Below, one piece after another: positions 18,885 through 28,416 of a DNA stretch of 64,000 bases (position 1 is the stretch's first letter; the number at the start of each line of letters is the position of its first letter). Below the pieces are notes generated by a model. The model was given only the letters and a program-made list of their open reading frames with translations, did not search any database and was not told the DNA's origin. Where the stretch lies: contig NZ_CABFLN010000073.1 of the NCBI RefSeq assembly GCF_901873445.1, positions 5,017 to 69,016 of the forward strand. Direction: 5' to 3'. Position numbers and translations under genes: made by a program. The DNA comes from Gemella haemolysans. Its GTDB lineage: Bacteria; Bacillota; Bacilli; Staphylococcales; Gemellaceae.

Positions 18885-20936
18885 CTATTTTTTTATTTCT
18901 TCTTTATAATCACAGTGATCACAATGAACACCTTTTTTTCCCTCAAATAAAATATTATCACATTTCGGGCAATTTCTGCTTATTGGTTTATCCCATGAAA
19001 CGAAATCACAAGTCGGGAATCCTTCACAACCATAAAAAAGCTTTCCTTTTTTAGATTTCTTTTCTAATATATCATGCTCTTTACATTTCGGACATTTTAC
19101 TCCTACTTTTTTCTGGATTGTATTCGTATATCTACAGTTAGGGAAATTAGAACATGCTATAAATTTACCAAATTTACCTAACTTGAATACAAGTGGAGAC
19201 GAACATTCTGGACAAGATTCACCAGTGAATTCTTGTTTCATTTCAACTTTTTCCATTTCTGATTCAGCTTTTTCAACATCTTTTCTAAAACAACTGTAGA
19301 AATTATAAATTGTTTTTTCCCATCCAACTTTACCTTCTGCAATATCATCTAGCTGACTTTCAAGATTTGCAGTAAATTTTGTATTAATAATATCAGGGAA
19401 ATACTGTTCAGTAATTTTGCTTACTAATGTTCCTAATTCTGTTGGAGTAAATACTTTATTTTGCAACTTAGCATAATATCTTTTTTGAAGTGTGTCTACT
19501 ATTGTCGCATAAGTAGATGGTCGACCTACACCTAGTTCTTCTAATTCAGCAATTAATTTTGCTTCTGAATATCGTGCAGGTGGTTGCGTGAAGTGTTGTT
19601 CTTCTTTTATATCTTTAATTTTTGCATCTTCACCAACTTCAAACTCTGGAGCAAGTTTTACTTTTTCTTTTTCTTTTAACACTGCTAAAAACCCATTAAA
19701 TAAAAGATTAGAATGTGCCCCGCGATATACAACTTCATTATTTTCAAAAGTAGTAGTACTCGTTTCATAAACTGCTGCACTCATTCTGCTCGCAAGAAAC
19801 CTTTCCCAAATCAATTTATATAGCTTGTATTGATCATTTGATAGATATTCCTTAATTGAATCTGGTGTGAAATTAACATTTGTTGGTCTAATACCCTCAT
19901 GGGCGTCTTGAACATTTTTACTAGACTTTCTAGATTTTATTGATGTTGCTAAATACTCTTTACCAAAATTATTAAGAATATAATCACTTGCCATTCTTAC
20001 CGCTTCATCTGAAACCCTTGTAGAATCTGTTCTCATGTATGTAATTAACCCGGTAACACCACCTAATTTTTTAAGATTAATTCCTTCGTATAGCTCTTGA
20101 GCCACGCTCATTGTTTTACGAGTTTTAAAATTAATTTTTCTTGAAGCATCTTGTTGCATAGTAGAAGTAATATAAACATTAGGTGCATTTCTATTTTTCT
20201 TAGTTTTCGCTACATCTATTACTTTAAATGTATCACCTACTATAGCTTTTCTTATTTTTTCTACATCTTTTTTACTTTCAAGCTTGATTTTTTCACCTTT
20301 ATATGAATAAAAATTAGCTGTTAAAACTTTTCTATTCTTAATAAAGTCTATAGGTATTGACCAATATTCTTGTGGTATAAATTTTTGTATTTCTTCTTCT
20401 CTATCTACAATTAATTTTAATGCAGCATTTTGCACTCGCCCAGCTGATAATTTCGGTTTAACTTTTTTCCATAGAACTGGAGAAATATTATAACCTACAA
20501 GACGGTCTAATATTCTTCGCGCCTGTTGTGATTGAACTAAATCCGTGTTAATTTTTCTTGGATGTTTAATTGCATCCTTTACTGCATCTTTTGTTATTTC
20601 ATTAAATACTATTCTATTATCAGAATCATTATCTAATCCTAATATGTGAGCAATATGCCATGCTATTGCCTCTCCTTCTCTATCAGGGTCGGATGCTAGG
20701 AAAACTTTTTTCCCTTTTGCCTCTTTTTTCAGAGACTTGATTACATCACCTTTTCCTCTTATAGAAATATAATCAACATCCACATTCCCATTATCTAGTA
20801 CTTCTACCCCCATTCTACTTTTAGGTAGGTCTCTTACATGACCTTTTGAAGATATTACTCTGTATTTTTTCCCTAGATATTTTTCAATAGTTTTTGCCTT
20901 TGAAGGAGATTCGACTATTACTAAATTTTCTGCCAT
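18885..20936 (-). CDS. topA: DNA topoisomerase I
   Basis: 683 residues. Type IA topoisomerase that relaxes negative supercoils. The Toprim domain starts NLVIVESPSKAKTIEKYLG and contains ASDPDREGEAIAWH; the active-site tyrosine is in GLITYMRTDSTRVS (about residue 298). Three C-terminal C4 zinc ribbons are intact (CPEC...CSNFPNC, CPKC...CEGFPTC, CPKC...CDHC). Length and domain order are normal for Bacilli. Confidence 0.97.
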   Translation of the reverse strand: MAENLVIVESPSKAKTIEKYLGKKYRVISSKGHVRDLPKSRMGVEVLDNGNVDVDYISIRGKGDVIKSLKKEAKGKKVFLASDPDREGEAIAWHIAHILGLDNDSDNRIVFNEITKDAVKDAIKHPRKINTDLVQSQQARRILDRLVGYNISPVLWKKVKPKLSAGRVQNAALKLIVDREEEIQKFIPQEYWSIPIDFIKNRKVLTANFYSYKGEKIKLESKKDVEKIRKAIVGDTFKVIDVAKTKKNRNAPNVYITSTMQQDASRKINFKTRKTMSVAQELYEGINLKKLGGVTGLITYMRTDSTRVSDEAVRMASDYILNNFGKEYLATSIKSRKSSKNVQDAHEGIRPTNVNFTPDSIKEYLSNDQYKLYKLIWERFLASRMSAAVYETSTTTFENNEVVYRGAHSNLLFNGFLAVLKEKEKVKLAPEFEVGEDAKIKDIKEEQHFTQPPARYSEAKLIAELEELGVGRPSTYATIVDTLQKRYYAKLQNKVFTPTELGTLVSKITEQYFPDIINTKFTANLESQLDDIAEGKVGWEKTIYNFYSCFRKDVEKAESEMEKVEMKQEFTGESCPECSSPLVFKLGKFGKFIACSNFPNCRYTNTIQKKVGVKCPKCKEHDILEKKSKKGKLFYGCEGFPTCDFVSWDKPISRNCPKCDNILFEGKKGVHCDHCDYKEEIKK

Positions 20937-21013
20937 TTTCTTCTCTCCATAACTTTTTAATAAGTAGTATCTTAAATCATTTTTATTAAATTGTCAACTT
21001 TTTTCAATGAAAA

Positions 21014-21775
21014 TTAGTCTATTTTTGTTAAAATTAACGGTTCTTGATTATCTCGAACAACAATCGTATGTTCATATTGAGCGATATATGAACCGTCATT
21101 TGCGACTAATTCCCATTCATCTCTATCTGAATTTCCTACAGTTTTTGCTTTTGTAGATACAAATGGTTCTACAGCTAAACACATACCATCTTTTAGGATA
21201 ATGTTATCCCATGGATCAAAATAGTTGAAAACATGTTGTGGCTCTTGGTGTAATGAAGTTCCAATACCATGACCTGTTAAATTTTCAATTACTTCTAACT
21301 TATGTTCTTTAATTTTTTTGTGGACATTTTTCCCAATTTGATTAATTTTTCTTCCAGCAACAGCATGTTTAATACCTTCGTAAAATGCTTCTTTAGCAAC
21401 TTCACAGACCTTTTCTTTCATCGGGTCATCTACTTTACCTACTACAAAAGAAATACCAGTATCTGCATAGTAACCATCTTTACATCCTGATACATCGATA
21501 TTAAGAAGATCTCCATCTTTTAAAATTTTAGTACTTGATGGAATACCATGTGCTGCTTGATAATTTAATGAAATACATGTGTATCCTGGGAAATCATACT
21601 CAGTTATTGGAGCTGATTTTGCACCATATTTTTCAAATAATTCTTTAGCAATATTATCAAGTTCTTTTGTTGAAACTCCTGGTACTGCTTTTTTTACCAT
21701 TTCATCTCTGATTGTTGCACAGATGAAACCTATTTCTTTCATTTTCTGTAATTGTTCTTCAGTTTTTATAATCAT
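21014..21775 (-). CDS. map: Methionine aminopeptidase, type I
   Basis: 253 residues. Removes the N-terminal Met from nascent proteins. The pita-bread fold metal ligands are present: Asp in LLNIDVSGCKDGYYADTG, His in NLTGHGIGTSLHQEP, Glu in GMCLAVEPFVS and the late EHTIVV. Start 21775 was chosen because GAGGAG lies 8 bases upstream. The upstream HAD gene ends 14 bases before it, so the RBS lies at the operon junction. The late HTIVV motif is complete. Confidence 0.96.
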   Translation of the reverse strand: MIIKTEEQLQKMKEIGFICATIRDEMVKKAVPGVSTKELDNIAKELFEKYGAKSAPITEYDFPGYTCISLNYQAAHGIPSSTKILKDGDLLNIDVSGCKDGYYADTGISFVVGKVDDPMKEKVCEVAKEAFYEGIKHAVAGRKINQIGKNVHKKIKEHKLEVIENLTGHGIGTSLHQEPQHVFNYFDPWDNIILKDGMCLAVEPFVSTKAKTVGNSDRDEWELVANDGSYIAQYEHTIVVRDNQEPLILTKID

Positions 21776-21789
21776 TTTTATTCTCCTCA

Positions 21790-22557
21790 CTATTTAATCA
21801 ATTGATATAAGTTTTCTATTGAATACGTTGGTTTTTTCTCTTTTTCTTTCAATTCTTCGAAGCTTGTCACACCTGTTTGAACATGAATTGTATCTATTCC
21901 ACTATTTATACCAGACATAATATCTGTATCGTAATTATCACCTACCATTACTATTTCATCTTTTCTATAATTGAATAATTTAATAGCAGATTCCATAATA
22001 ATATTACTAGGCTTACCAATAATTGTAGCAGACGTAGAAGTTGAATATTCCAAGTATTTGACTTGTCCTCCATTACTCGGAACGAAACCATGTGCAGTAG
22101 GTAATAATGTATCTGGATTAGTACCAATAAGTTCTGCTCCATTTAAAATAGCTTTAGTAGCAATAGCTAATTTTTCGTATGTAAGTTTTCTATCTAGACC
22201 TACTACAACTGCTTCAACATTTTCTTCAGTATCCTTTTGGCTAAATGAACTAAGTGTATTCTTTACCCCAGCTTCTCCTATTACATATAAATTTTTATAT
22301 CCTTTAGATTCAAGATAAATTTTAGTAGCATCACTCGAAGTAAATACATGTTCTTCAGATGTGTTTATATCAAATTTTTTAAGATGCTCAGCGACATCTT
22401 TTGGTTCTTTCGTCGAATTATTTGTTAAAAATAAATAGTCTATATTCTTTTCATTTAAATATTCAACAAACTCTTTGGCATACCTGATTTTTTTTTCTCC
22501 ATTATATATAGTACCGTCTAAATCTATCAGGTATAATTTATAATCTTTTATAGTCAT
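21790..22557 (-). CDS. HAD-superfamily sugar phosphatase, NagD type (TIGR01457/YutF-like)
   Basis: 255 residues. HAD motif I LIDLDGTIYNG (residues 10-20) with the nucleophile Asp and acid/base Asp, motif II FLTNNSTKEP, and motif IV MVGDNYDTDIMSGINSGIDT. The C2-type cap and length fit the NagD/YutF group, which hydrolyses sugar phosphates or nucleotides; the physiological substrate is unknown. Co-directional with map, probably one transcript. Confidence 0.92.
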   Translation of the reverse strand: MTIKDYKLYLIDLDGTIYNGEKKIRYAKEFVEYLNEKNIDYLFLTNNSTKEPKDVAEHLKKFDINTSEEHVFTSSDATKIYLESKGYKNLYVIGEAGVKNTLSSFSQKDTEENVEAVVVGLDRKLTYEKLAIATKAILNGAELIGTNPDTLLPTAHGFVPSNGGQVKYLEYSTSTSATIIGKPSNIIMESAIKLFNYRKDEIVMVGDNYDTDIMSGINSGIDTIHVQTGVTSFEELKEKEKKPTYSIENLYQLIK

Positions 22558-22732
22558 GCTGTTACTCCATAAGTTTCTATTAACATAACAGTAAAATCAT
22601 CAAATTAAATTGATTTCCATCTTAATATATTAATTCGCTAATATCCCTCAATAGTACAGATACTGTATTAATATTATATTTTTGACTCATTTTAACACAT
22701 ATTATGTTACTCTTTATATTTTACACCGTTTA

Positions 22733-22779
22733 TAAAAAAAATAAAAGCACTAATTAGGTTTTTCCTATTTAATGCTTTA
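22733..22779 (-). terminator. Intrinsic terminator overlapping the ccrZ stop codon
   Basis: AAAGCATTAAATAGG and CCTAATTAGTGCTTT pair around AAAAA; long T-run on the minus strand. The ccrZ stop codon lies at the edge of the stem. Confidence 0.82.
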
Positions 22780-23553
22780 AATAAAATCGTTAAATATACT
22801 ATCTAAAAAGATTAACCATGAGTTCATTTCAGACAATTGTTTTTTCTCATGATACCAAACTATCATAATAACAGACTGTAACGTTATATACCATTTTAAT
22901 CTATTTCTATATTTTAATGTAGGTTCTTGTCCATATATTTCTAACCATTCATTCCAATCACCTTGCGGAATATATCTGTATAGAACAAATGAAATATCAA
23001 TTGCTGGATCACAAAGTATAGAATGTTCCCAATCTACTAAAAATAGCTTACCTTGATCAGACAATAACCAGTTATCTTTATGTAAATCTGTGTGACAAGG
23101 TGTATACTCCACATCATCTCCAGGTATAGAATTTTCTAAATAATTAAGCGCGTTAATAATATTACTGTTTTTACGAAGTTCATCTGTAATTATAGATTTC
23201 AAATTATATAAAGAACTAGCCGCTGTTTCTTCATTATACCCTTGCGCTTTCATAATTCTTTTTAATTTTGTAGATCTATGAACTTTTTTTAATATTTCGG
23301 GAATTCGCTTATCAGTCATGTCTTCTGTATTTAATGTTCTACCATTCTCAAAATCTTGAGCAATCAATACATCTCCATTACTTATTCGCTTCGTCCATCT
23401 TAATCTAGGAACAATTCCCTCTGCTGAAAGAGTTGCTATCATAGGAGTAGTATTTTTTTTAATAAAGTAACGTTGATTATCTCGCGAACAAAAATAGTCT
23501 TCTTGATATGTATCATCTAAAGTCCAGCCCATTTGATAATATTCTTTAGACAT
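22777..23553 (-). CDS. ccrZ: CcrZ/YtmP-like phosphotransferase
   Basis: 258 residues, choline/aminoglycoside kinase-like fold. The catalytic loop is CHTDLHKDNWLL (about residue 160) and the metal Asp lies in LFLVDWEHSILCDP. In Streptococcus pneumoniae and Staphylococcus this family (CcrZ) links division to DNA replication initiation, and a nucleoside kinase activity has been described. Start 23553 is preferred because AAAGGAG lies upstream and the first 12 codons of the longer frame are basic and unlike the family. Usual neighbours pepV and the rsuA-type synthase lie just upstream; trmB, its usual partner, is not here. Confidence 0.88.
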   Translation of the reverse strand: MSKEYYQMGWTLDDTYQEDYFCSRDNQRYFIKKNTTPMIATLSAEGIVPRLRWTKRISNGDVLIAQDFENGRTLNTEDMTDKRIPEILKKVHRSTKLKRIMKAQGYNEETAASSLYNLKSIITDELRKNSNIINALNYLENSIPGDDVEYTPCHTDLHKDNWLLSDQGKLFLVDWEHSILCDPAIDISFVLYRYIPQGDWNEWLEIYGQEPTLKYRNRLKWYITLQSVIMIVWYHEKKQLSEMNSWLIFLDSIFNDFI

Positions 23554-23670
23554 TTTTTCTACTGCTCCTTTCTTCAATCTCTTTTTCATTTTTAAAAATT
23601 ATAATGCACTTTATATTTTACATTCTTTACCTATTTTTTTCAAGATGCTATTTTCTTATTAAAATTAAAA

Positions 23671-23727
23671 ATTTCAAAGATATTCTAATTTTAATAACAA
23701 AAAACAATAAGAATATCTTTGAGATTT
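23671..23727 (-). terminator. Hairpin after pepV, probable terminator
   Basis: CAAAGATATTCT and AGAATATCTTTG form a 12-bp stem around a roughly 20-base AT-rich loop, in the 236-base gap between pepV and ccrZ. T-rich sequence follows only partly. Confidence 0.65.
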
Positions 23728-23789
23728 AGTTTTTTATGTTAATTTTAGTTTTAACAATATTATATTAAATAAATATTTTTATAAAATTT

Positions 23790-25187
23790 TTACACACAGC
23801 AAAGCTTGTAAATTCCTTCTGCATAAATCGCAGTTGCTAATAATAAATCTTCAATTTCTAAGAATTCATTGGCTTGGTGCATAGTATCTTGTTTACCTGG
23901 GAAAAGAAGTCCAAATGCTACACCTTTTTTCAAGCATCTAGCATATGTTCCTCCACCAAGAACGAACGCATCATTTTTAGTATCTCCAGTATACTTTCTA
24001 TATACATCCATAAGAGTAGTAACTAACTCATCATCTTTTGGCACATAGTGTGCTTCTTTTGTACTAGTAACTTCGATATTAATATTATCTACTTTTACTT
24101 CATTTAATTTTTCTACTAAGTTAAACCTCATAGGATGACGGCAGTCAGTTGATACTACAGCAATTTTTTCTGCTAAATCATATTTTAGAATACCATAATT
24201 ATATGTTGCTGCTCCCATTTCATCATCAGAATAATTAATACCTAATTTTTCACCAAATGGATCGTTGGCAAGTTTTTCTACTATATAATCAACAAAGTTT
24301 TTACCATTAACATCTAATCCTAATGTACTTAAAAATTCTGCTAATTTTGTAGCTCCATTTATACCAAATTGTGGTGTTGAACCGTGTGCCGCTTTACCTT
24401 TTAGAGTTAGTTTTATTGTATCTCCTACAGTTACTTCTCCTTCAAGTTTTTCTTTAGCTAAGAATTTTTCAAATTTTTCTTTAATATCAGCAGCTTCACC
24501 AACTAATTCAGCTTCTGAACTCGCAATAACCATATTAAGAACTTGACCTCCATTGAAATTAACAAGTTTATAGTTATAAGCTCCTTCTTCATCAATAAAG
24601 ATTAATTTATGATCAAAAGTAACACGAGCTTTTTCAGCATATACTAGAGGGAACATAGCATCTGGTGTAAATCCTATTGCAGGTTGTTCTTCATGCTCAA
24701 AGTACGATTTAACACATCTAAATCCTGTTTCTTCATCACTACCGATAATTAAACGAACACGTTTATTCCATTTTACACCCAGTTTATCTAAAAGTTTTAC
24801 AGCGTAGTAAGCAGCCATTGTAGGTCCTTTATCATCTAAAGATCCACGAGCATAAATTTTCCCATCTCTAACTTCTGGTTTAAACGGGTGACTAATCCAA
24901 TCAGCTTCAACTACTGGCACTACATCGACGTGACCAAGGATACCAAATAACTCTTCACCTTCACCAACTTCAATATGACCAGCTTTGTTTTCTACTAATT
25001 TAGTTTTATAACCATCACGTTCTCCAAATGATAGAATTAAATCTAATGCTTCTCTTGGACCACTACCAAAAGGAGTTTCCTCAGTTACATCAGTTCCTAA
25101 AATTGAACGAACACTTAATAAATCGAATAAATCTTTTAATAGATCCTCCTTATGATTTTGAACCTCTTGTTTAAAATTGATATTCAT
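23790..25187 (-). CDS. pepV: Dipeptidase PepV (M20 family)
   Basis: 465 residues. Dinuclear zinc dipeptidase. Metal ligands are seen in LGHVDVVP (His, Asp), ARGSLDDKGP (bridging Asp), GSDEETGF (catalytic Glu pair) and the late TMHQANEF His. The lid domain (about 190-360) is complete. Start 25187 has GGAGG 8 bases upstream; the longer frame from 25202 would abut the upstream gene's stop. It lies 14 bases after the pseudouridine synthase gene, so the two form one operon with the flippase, as ytgP-ytzG-ytjP in Bacillus. Confidence 0.95.
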   Translation of the reverse strand: MNINFKQEVQNHKEDLLKDLFDLLSVRSILGTDVTEETPFGSGPREALDLILSFGERDGYKTKLVENKAGHIEVGEGEELFGILGHVDVVPVVEADWISHPFKPEVRDGKIYARGSLDDKGPTMAAYYAVKLLDKLGVKWNKRVRLIIGSDEETGFRCVKSYFEHEEQPAIGFTPDAMFPLVYAEKARVTFDHKLIFIDEEGAYNYKLVNFNGGQVLNMVIASSEAELVGEAADIKEKFEKFLAKEKLEGEVTVGDTIKLTLKGKAAHGSTPQFGINGATKLAEFLSTLGLDVNGKNFVDYIVEKLANDPFGEKLGINYSDDEMGAATYNYGILKYDLAEKIAVVSTDCRHPMRFNLVEKLNEVKVDNINIEVTSTKEAHYVPKDDELVTTLMDVYRKYTGDTKNDAFVLGGGTYARCLKKGVAFGLLFPGKQDTMHQANEFLEIEDLLLATAIYAEGIYKLCCV

Positions 25188-25201
25188 AATATATCCCTCC
25201 A

Positions 25202-25909
25202 TTATTTATTTAAATTTTTTAGTTCCTTTTCTGTTAAATATCTATATTCACCTAATTTTAAATTTTCATCTAATTTTAATGATCCTATAGACAATCTCTT
25301 TAAGTATGTTACTGTAGTTCCTAGAGCTTTCATCATTCTTTTTACTTGATGAAACTTCCCTTCAGTTATAAAAATATATGCGCGACTTCTTTCTTTAGAA
25401 GATTCAATTATCTCCAAGCGTGCACTTTTACACTTATAACCTCCATCAATAATAAGTCCATCTTTAATCAATTTTATATGCTCTTCTTTTAACTCTCCAA
25501 ATACCTCAACATAGTATTTTTTTTCTACATCTTTTTTTGGAGAAATCAATTTATGAGTAAGCTCACCGTCATTTGTCAATAACATTAATCCTTCAGTATC
25601 CTTATCTAGTCTACCAACAGGAAATACTTTATTTATGCGATCTTTTTCTTCTAAAATGTCAACTACTGTTTTTTCAATCGCATCTTCTGTAGCTGATACA
25701 ACATTTTTAGGTTTATTCATCATTATATAACTATATTTTTGATAAATCAACCTTTTACCATTCACTATAACCTGATCACTTTTTTCATCAACCTTATAAT
25801 CGGGGGATTTTACTAGGATATCATTAATTAATATTCCCTTTTTAATAATTTTTTTCGCTTCTGCTCTACTTAATGTTGTCGTTGTACTAATAAATTTATC
25901 TAGTCTCAC
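25202..25909 (-). CDS. 16S rRNA pseudouridine synthase (RsuA/YtzG-like)
   Basis: 235 residues. An S4 RNA-binding domain (MRLDKFISTTTTLSRAEAKKII) precedes the pseudouridylate synthase domain with the catalytic Asp in FPVGRLDKDTEGLMLLTNDG (about 97-116). It resembles RsuA, which modifies U516 of 16S rRNA. The start is GTG at 25909 and overlaps the UGA stop of the flippase (GTGA), a coupling junction that also shows UGA working as a stop in this genome. Confidence 0.93.
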   Translation of the reverse strand: MRLDKFISTTTTLSRAEAKKIIKKGILINDILVKSPDYKVDEKSDQVIVNGKRLIYQKYSYIMMNKPKNVVSATEDAIEKTVVDILEEKDRINKVFPVGRLDKDTEGLMLLTNDGELTHKLISPKKDVEKKYYVEVFGELKEEHIKLIKDGLIIDGGYKCKSARLEIIESSKERSRAYIFITEGKFHQVKRMMKALGTTVTYLKRLSIGSLKLDENLKLGEYRYLTEKELKNLNK

Positions 25910-27546
25910 AATCCTCTTCTCCTTAAATTTCTTAATGATGCCAGGGTAATTGTTCTACCAAATAAATACTTATCAAATTTCATTCTAGTTATACTAAAGA
26001 AGTAGACCGCAGCTCCTATAACAGCACATATAACAATTAATAGCATACTAGAAAGTTTCGATTCGATAATGAAATTAGATACTATCGATTCATACACTGC
26101 TGCGACTGCAATAAACATAATAAAACAACTACTTAATAGTATCGACAATCTAGACACAAACTCAGGAATTCTAAGTTTCACTTCACCGTTAATTATTATT
26201 AAATTAATACTTATCATTATTAAATAAGTTGTTATTGATGATAAAATTACTCCATTCGTTTCAAACCTCACTACAAACGGTGTAATAGTTAAGTATTTAG
26301 CAACCAATCCAACACCTATAGCGATAAGATTTAACAATTGCCTATTTATCGCTTGCATAATAATACTTGTCAAACTGTAAAAAGAATATAAAATTGCTAA
26401 TGGTAAGTAGAATCTTAATAAATCCGCATTAACTAAACTTCTACTGTAAAATGTAGAATACAATGGATCAGCAAGAACATACATACCAACTAGTGCTGGG
26501 AGAACTATCATCATAAGTGCTAATATAACTTTATTTATTTGAATACTGACACTTTTTTTATCACCTTGAGCAAATAATCTTGTAATAGAAGGTAAAAATG
26601 CACCTGAAAATGCCGGAGCAATCGCTACAGCTATCATTACAACCTTATTAACGAGTTGTAATGCCGAAAACCTTCCGTCAACTATATCTGCCTTTCCAAT
26701 TTCAGTCATTCCATGTATAAAATTATGCTGATCAATTATATTTAAAATAGGAAACAAACCTACAATAAATATAAAAGGAATTGAAACAGAAAAGAATTCT
26801 TTCAGCAATTTACTTGTGGAAATCTCTATAAATACCTCATCTTTTTCTATATTTAAATCTAAGTTGTTCTTATACTTTTTATAAAAAAAGAGCAATGTTA
26901 AGACTGAAAAAACCGCACCTACTGCCGCTGCAAAAGTTGCACTAACATTCCCTTCAACTACTCCATACCCTAAAATTTTCATAATAAAATATGTTGCTCC
27001 TAACATAAACGCTATACGAGCTACTTGCTCTATAAATTGGCTTAATGCTGAAGGTAACATTATTTCATGACCTTGAAATAGACCTCTAATTCCTGCTGAA
27101 ACAAGAACTAATGGAATACCAAAACTTAAACTCTTAAGAACTAATGTTCCTTCTTGAGGTGTGAATTTTTGTTGATTACTTATTAATATTTGTTCTGAAA
27201 TATATCCAGAACCAAAAAATAAAATACAAAAACCAACTATTCCCATTACTAAGAGCATCCAAGAACCTAATTTAAAAATTCTATTACTAATACTATAAGC
27301 ACCCAAAGCATTATATTTAGCTACTAATTTTGCAATTGCTAAAGGCGCTCCAGCTGAAGAAACTTCTAATATAGTTACATAATAACTATACCCATAATTG
27401 AACAAGGCCATCTGTTCTTCTCCGCCAATAATTTGATAGAAGGGAATTAGATACACTGCTCCCAAAACTTTTGTCAAGATTAAACTTATACTAAGTATCG
27501 CAGTTCCTTTAAACAAGGAATCTTTTTTCAAAATTTTCACATCCAA
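25906..27546 (-). CDS. Oligosaccharide flippase family protein (MurJ/SpoVB/YtgP-like)
   Basis: 546 residues, about fourteen membrane helices, MOP exporter superfamily. The N-terminus FKGTAILSISLILTKVLGAVYLIPFY is typical, as are PLAIAKLVAKYNALG and the later GLFQGHEIMLPSALSQFIEQ. YtgP/MurJ relatives flip lipid II across the membrane. The start is uncertain: the longest form begins with TTG at 27546, with GTG at 27540 as an alternative, and neither has a strong RBS. It ends in UGA, the only UGA terminator I confirmed among the genes here. Confidence 0.88.
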   Translation of the reverse strand: MDVKILKKDSLFKGTAILSISLILTKVLGAVYLIPFYQIIGGEEQMALFNYGYSYYVTILEVSSAGAPLAIAKLVAKYNALGAYSISNRIFKLGSWMLLVMGIVGFCILFFGSGYISEQILISNQQKFTPQEGTLVLKSLSFGIPLVLVSAGIRGLFQGHEIMLPSALSQFIEQVARIAFMLGATYFIMKILGYGVVEGNVSATFAAAVGAVFSVLTLLFFYKKYKNNLDLNIEKDEVFIEISTSKLLKEFFSVSIPFIFIVGLFPILNIIDQHNFIHGMTEIGKADIVDGRFSALQLVNKVVMIAVAIAPAFSGAFLPSITRLFAQGDKKSVSIQINKVILALMMIVLPALVGMYVLADPLYSTFYSRSLVNADLLRFYLPLAILYSFYSLTSIIMQAINRQLLNLIAIGVGLVAKYLTITPFVVRFETNGVILSSITTYLIMISINLIIINGEVKLRIPEFVSRLSILLSSCFIMFIAVAAVYESIVSNFIIESKLSSMLLIVICAVIGAAVYFFSITRMKFDKYLFGRTITLASLRNLRRRGL

Positions 27547-27572
27547 ACTTAATTATTTAATTTTATTGTTTA

Positions 27573-27755
27573 TTATAAGTATAAATATTGATAGCAAAAT
27601 ACTAAAGCACTAACCAAACTATATGTCGCTACCAATGTCAATACTTTATCCATACGTCTCTTTTTTATTTTCTTATTTGCTACTAACATTATGTATGAAA
27701 CTAATAATAGTACAAATGTAATAATAAAAACTATAACAGATAAAAATATCGCCAT
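27573..27755 (-). CDS. Small two-helix membrane protein, unknown
   Basis: 60 residues with two predicted membrane helices (ILSVIVFIITFVLLLVSYIMLV-like at the N-terminus and VLTLVATYSLVSALVF) separated by the basic linker NKKIKKRRMDK, which would face the cytosol. AAAGGATG precedes the ATG at 27755. No family recognised. It is upstream of the flippase on the same strand and may be co-transcribed. Confidence 0.55.
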   Translation of the reverse strand: MAIFLSVIVFIITFVLLLVSYIMLVANKKIKKRRMDKVLTLVATYSLVSALVFCYQYLYL

Positions 27756-27852
27756 ACTATCATCCTTTCTTTTTTATATAACCTTATTTTATCATGATTT
27801 ATAAAAATTTTAAACACACTTTGCATAGATAATTAAAAAAACTCAATAAAAT

Positions 27853-27869
27853 TGTGATTTTGATTTACA
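27853..27869. promoter_or_regulatory. GlnR box 1 upstream of glnRA
   Basis: TGTGA-N7-TTACA, an exact fit to the GlnR/TnrA consensus TGTNAN7TNACA. It is 29 bases, centre to centre, from box 2, similar to the double sites upstream of glnRA in Bacillus. Confidence 0.8.
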
Positions 27870-27881
27870 TATTTGTATTTA

Positions 27882-27898
27882 TGTTAGATTTTATAACA
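27882..27898. promoter_or_regulatory. GlnR box 2 upstream of glnRA
   Basis: TGTTA-N7-TAACA, a perfect palindromic GlnR site about 90 bases before the glnR start. Expected to bring nitrogen-sensitive autorepression. Confidence 0.85.
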
Positions 27899-27985
27899 TA
27901 CACTTTATTTTATATATTTTTTTTGTTATTATACTAATAGATATAAAATATTTATTTCACAAAATCTGATTAGAGAGGTACTATT

Positions 27986-28369
27986 ATGGGGTTTAAAGAA
28001 TTACAAAAAAATCTTCCAGTTTTTTCTATAAGTGTAGTAACAAAAATCACCCAGCTTACCGCAAGACAAATACGATACTATGAAGAAAAAAAACTCTTCA
28101 CTCCAAAACGTACTGAAGGGAACACTAGACTTTTTTCATTCAATGACATCGATAAATTATTAACTATTAAAGATCTACTTACAAAGGGCTTCAGCCTAAA
28201 AGCAATCGATGAAATTATAAATGAGAAAAATGTCTCTGCTGAAACAACACAAATTAGGCAAATTATCCATAATGATATATTTGCTGGACCAAGCGGATTA
28301 CCTAGGGAACGCTCAATTGGACGTGGTGATTTATCAAGATTTTATAGCAAGAAAAACAATAAATTTTAA
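27986..28369 (+). CDS. glnR: MerR-family nitrogen repressor GlnR
   Basis: 127 residues. The N-terminal MerR-type helix-turn-helix is clear (SISVVTKITQLTARQIRYYEEKKL, residues 15-38; FSFNDIDKLLTIKDLL). The C-terminal tail contains QIRQIIHNDIFAGPSG, like the tail through which feedback-inhibited glutamine synthetase activates GlnR. RBS AGAGAGG precedes ATG 27986. Two GlnR boxes lie upstream and a third lies between it and glnA, so it represses the operon when nitrogen is plentiful. Confidence 0.95.
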   Translation: MGFKELQKNLPVFSISVVTKITQLTARQIRYYEEKKLFTPKRTEGNTRLFSFNDIDKLLTIKDLLTKGFSLKAIDEIINEKNVSAETTQIRQIIHNDIFAGPSGLPRERSIGRGDLSRFYSKKNNKF

Positions 28370-28386
28370 TGTTAGATTTTTTTACA
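28370..28386. promoter_or_regulatory. GlnR box 3 between glnR and glnA
   Basis: TGTTA-N7-TTACA directly after the glnR stop, 31 bases before the glnA start. It fits the consensus exactly, though the N7 here is T-rich. It may control a glnA-specific promoter or block elongation. Confidence 0.6.
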
Positions 28387-28416
28387 ATATATATTTTCAA
28401 ATAATAAGGAGACGAC

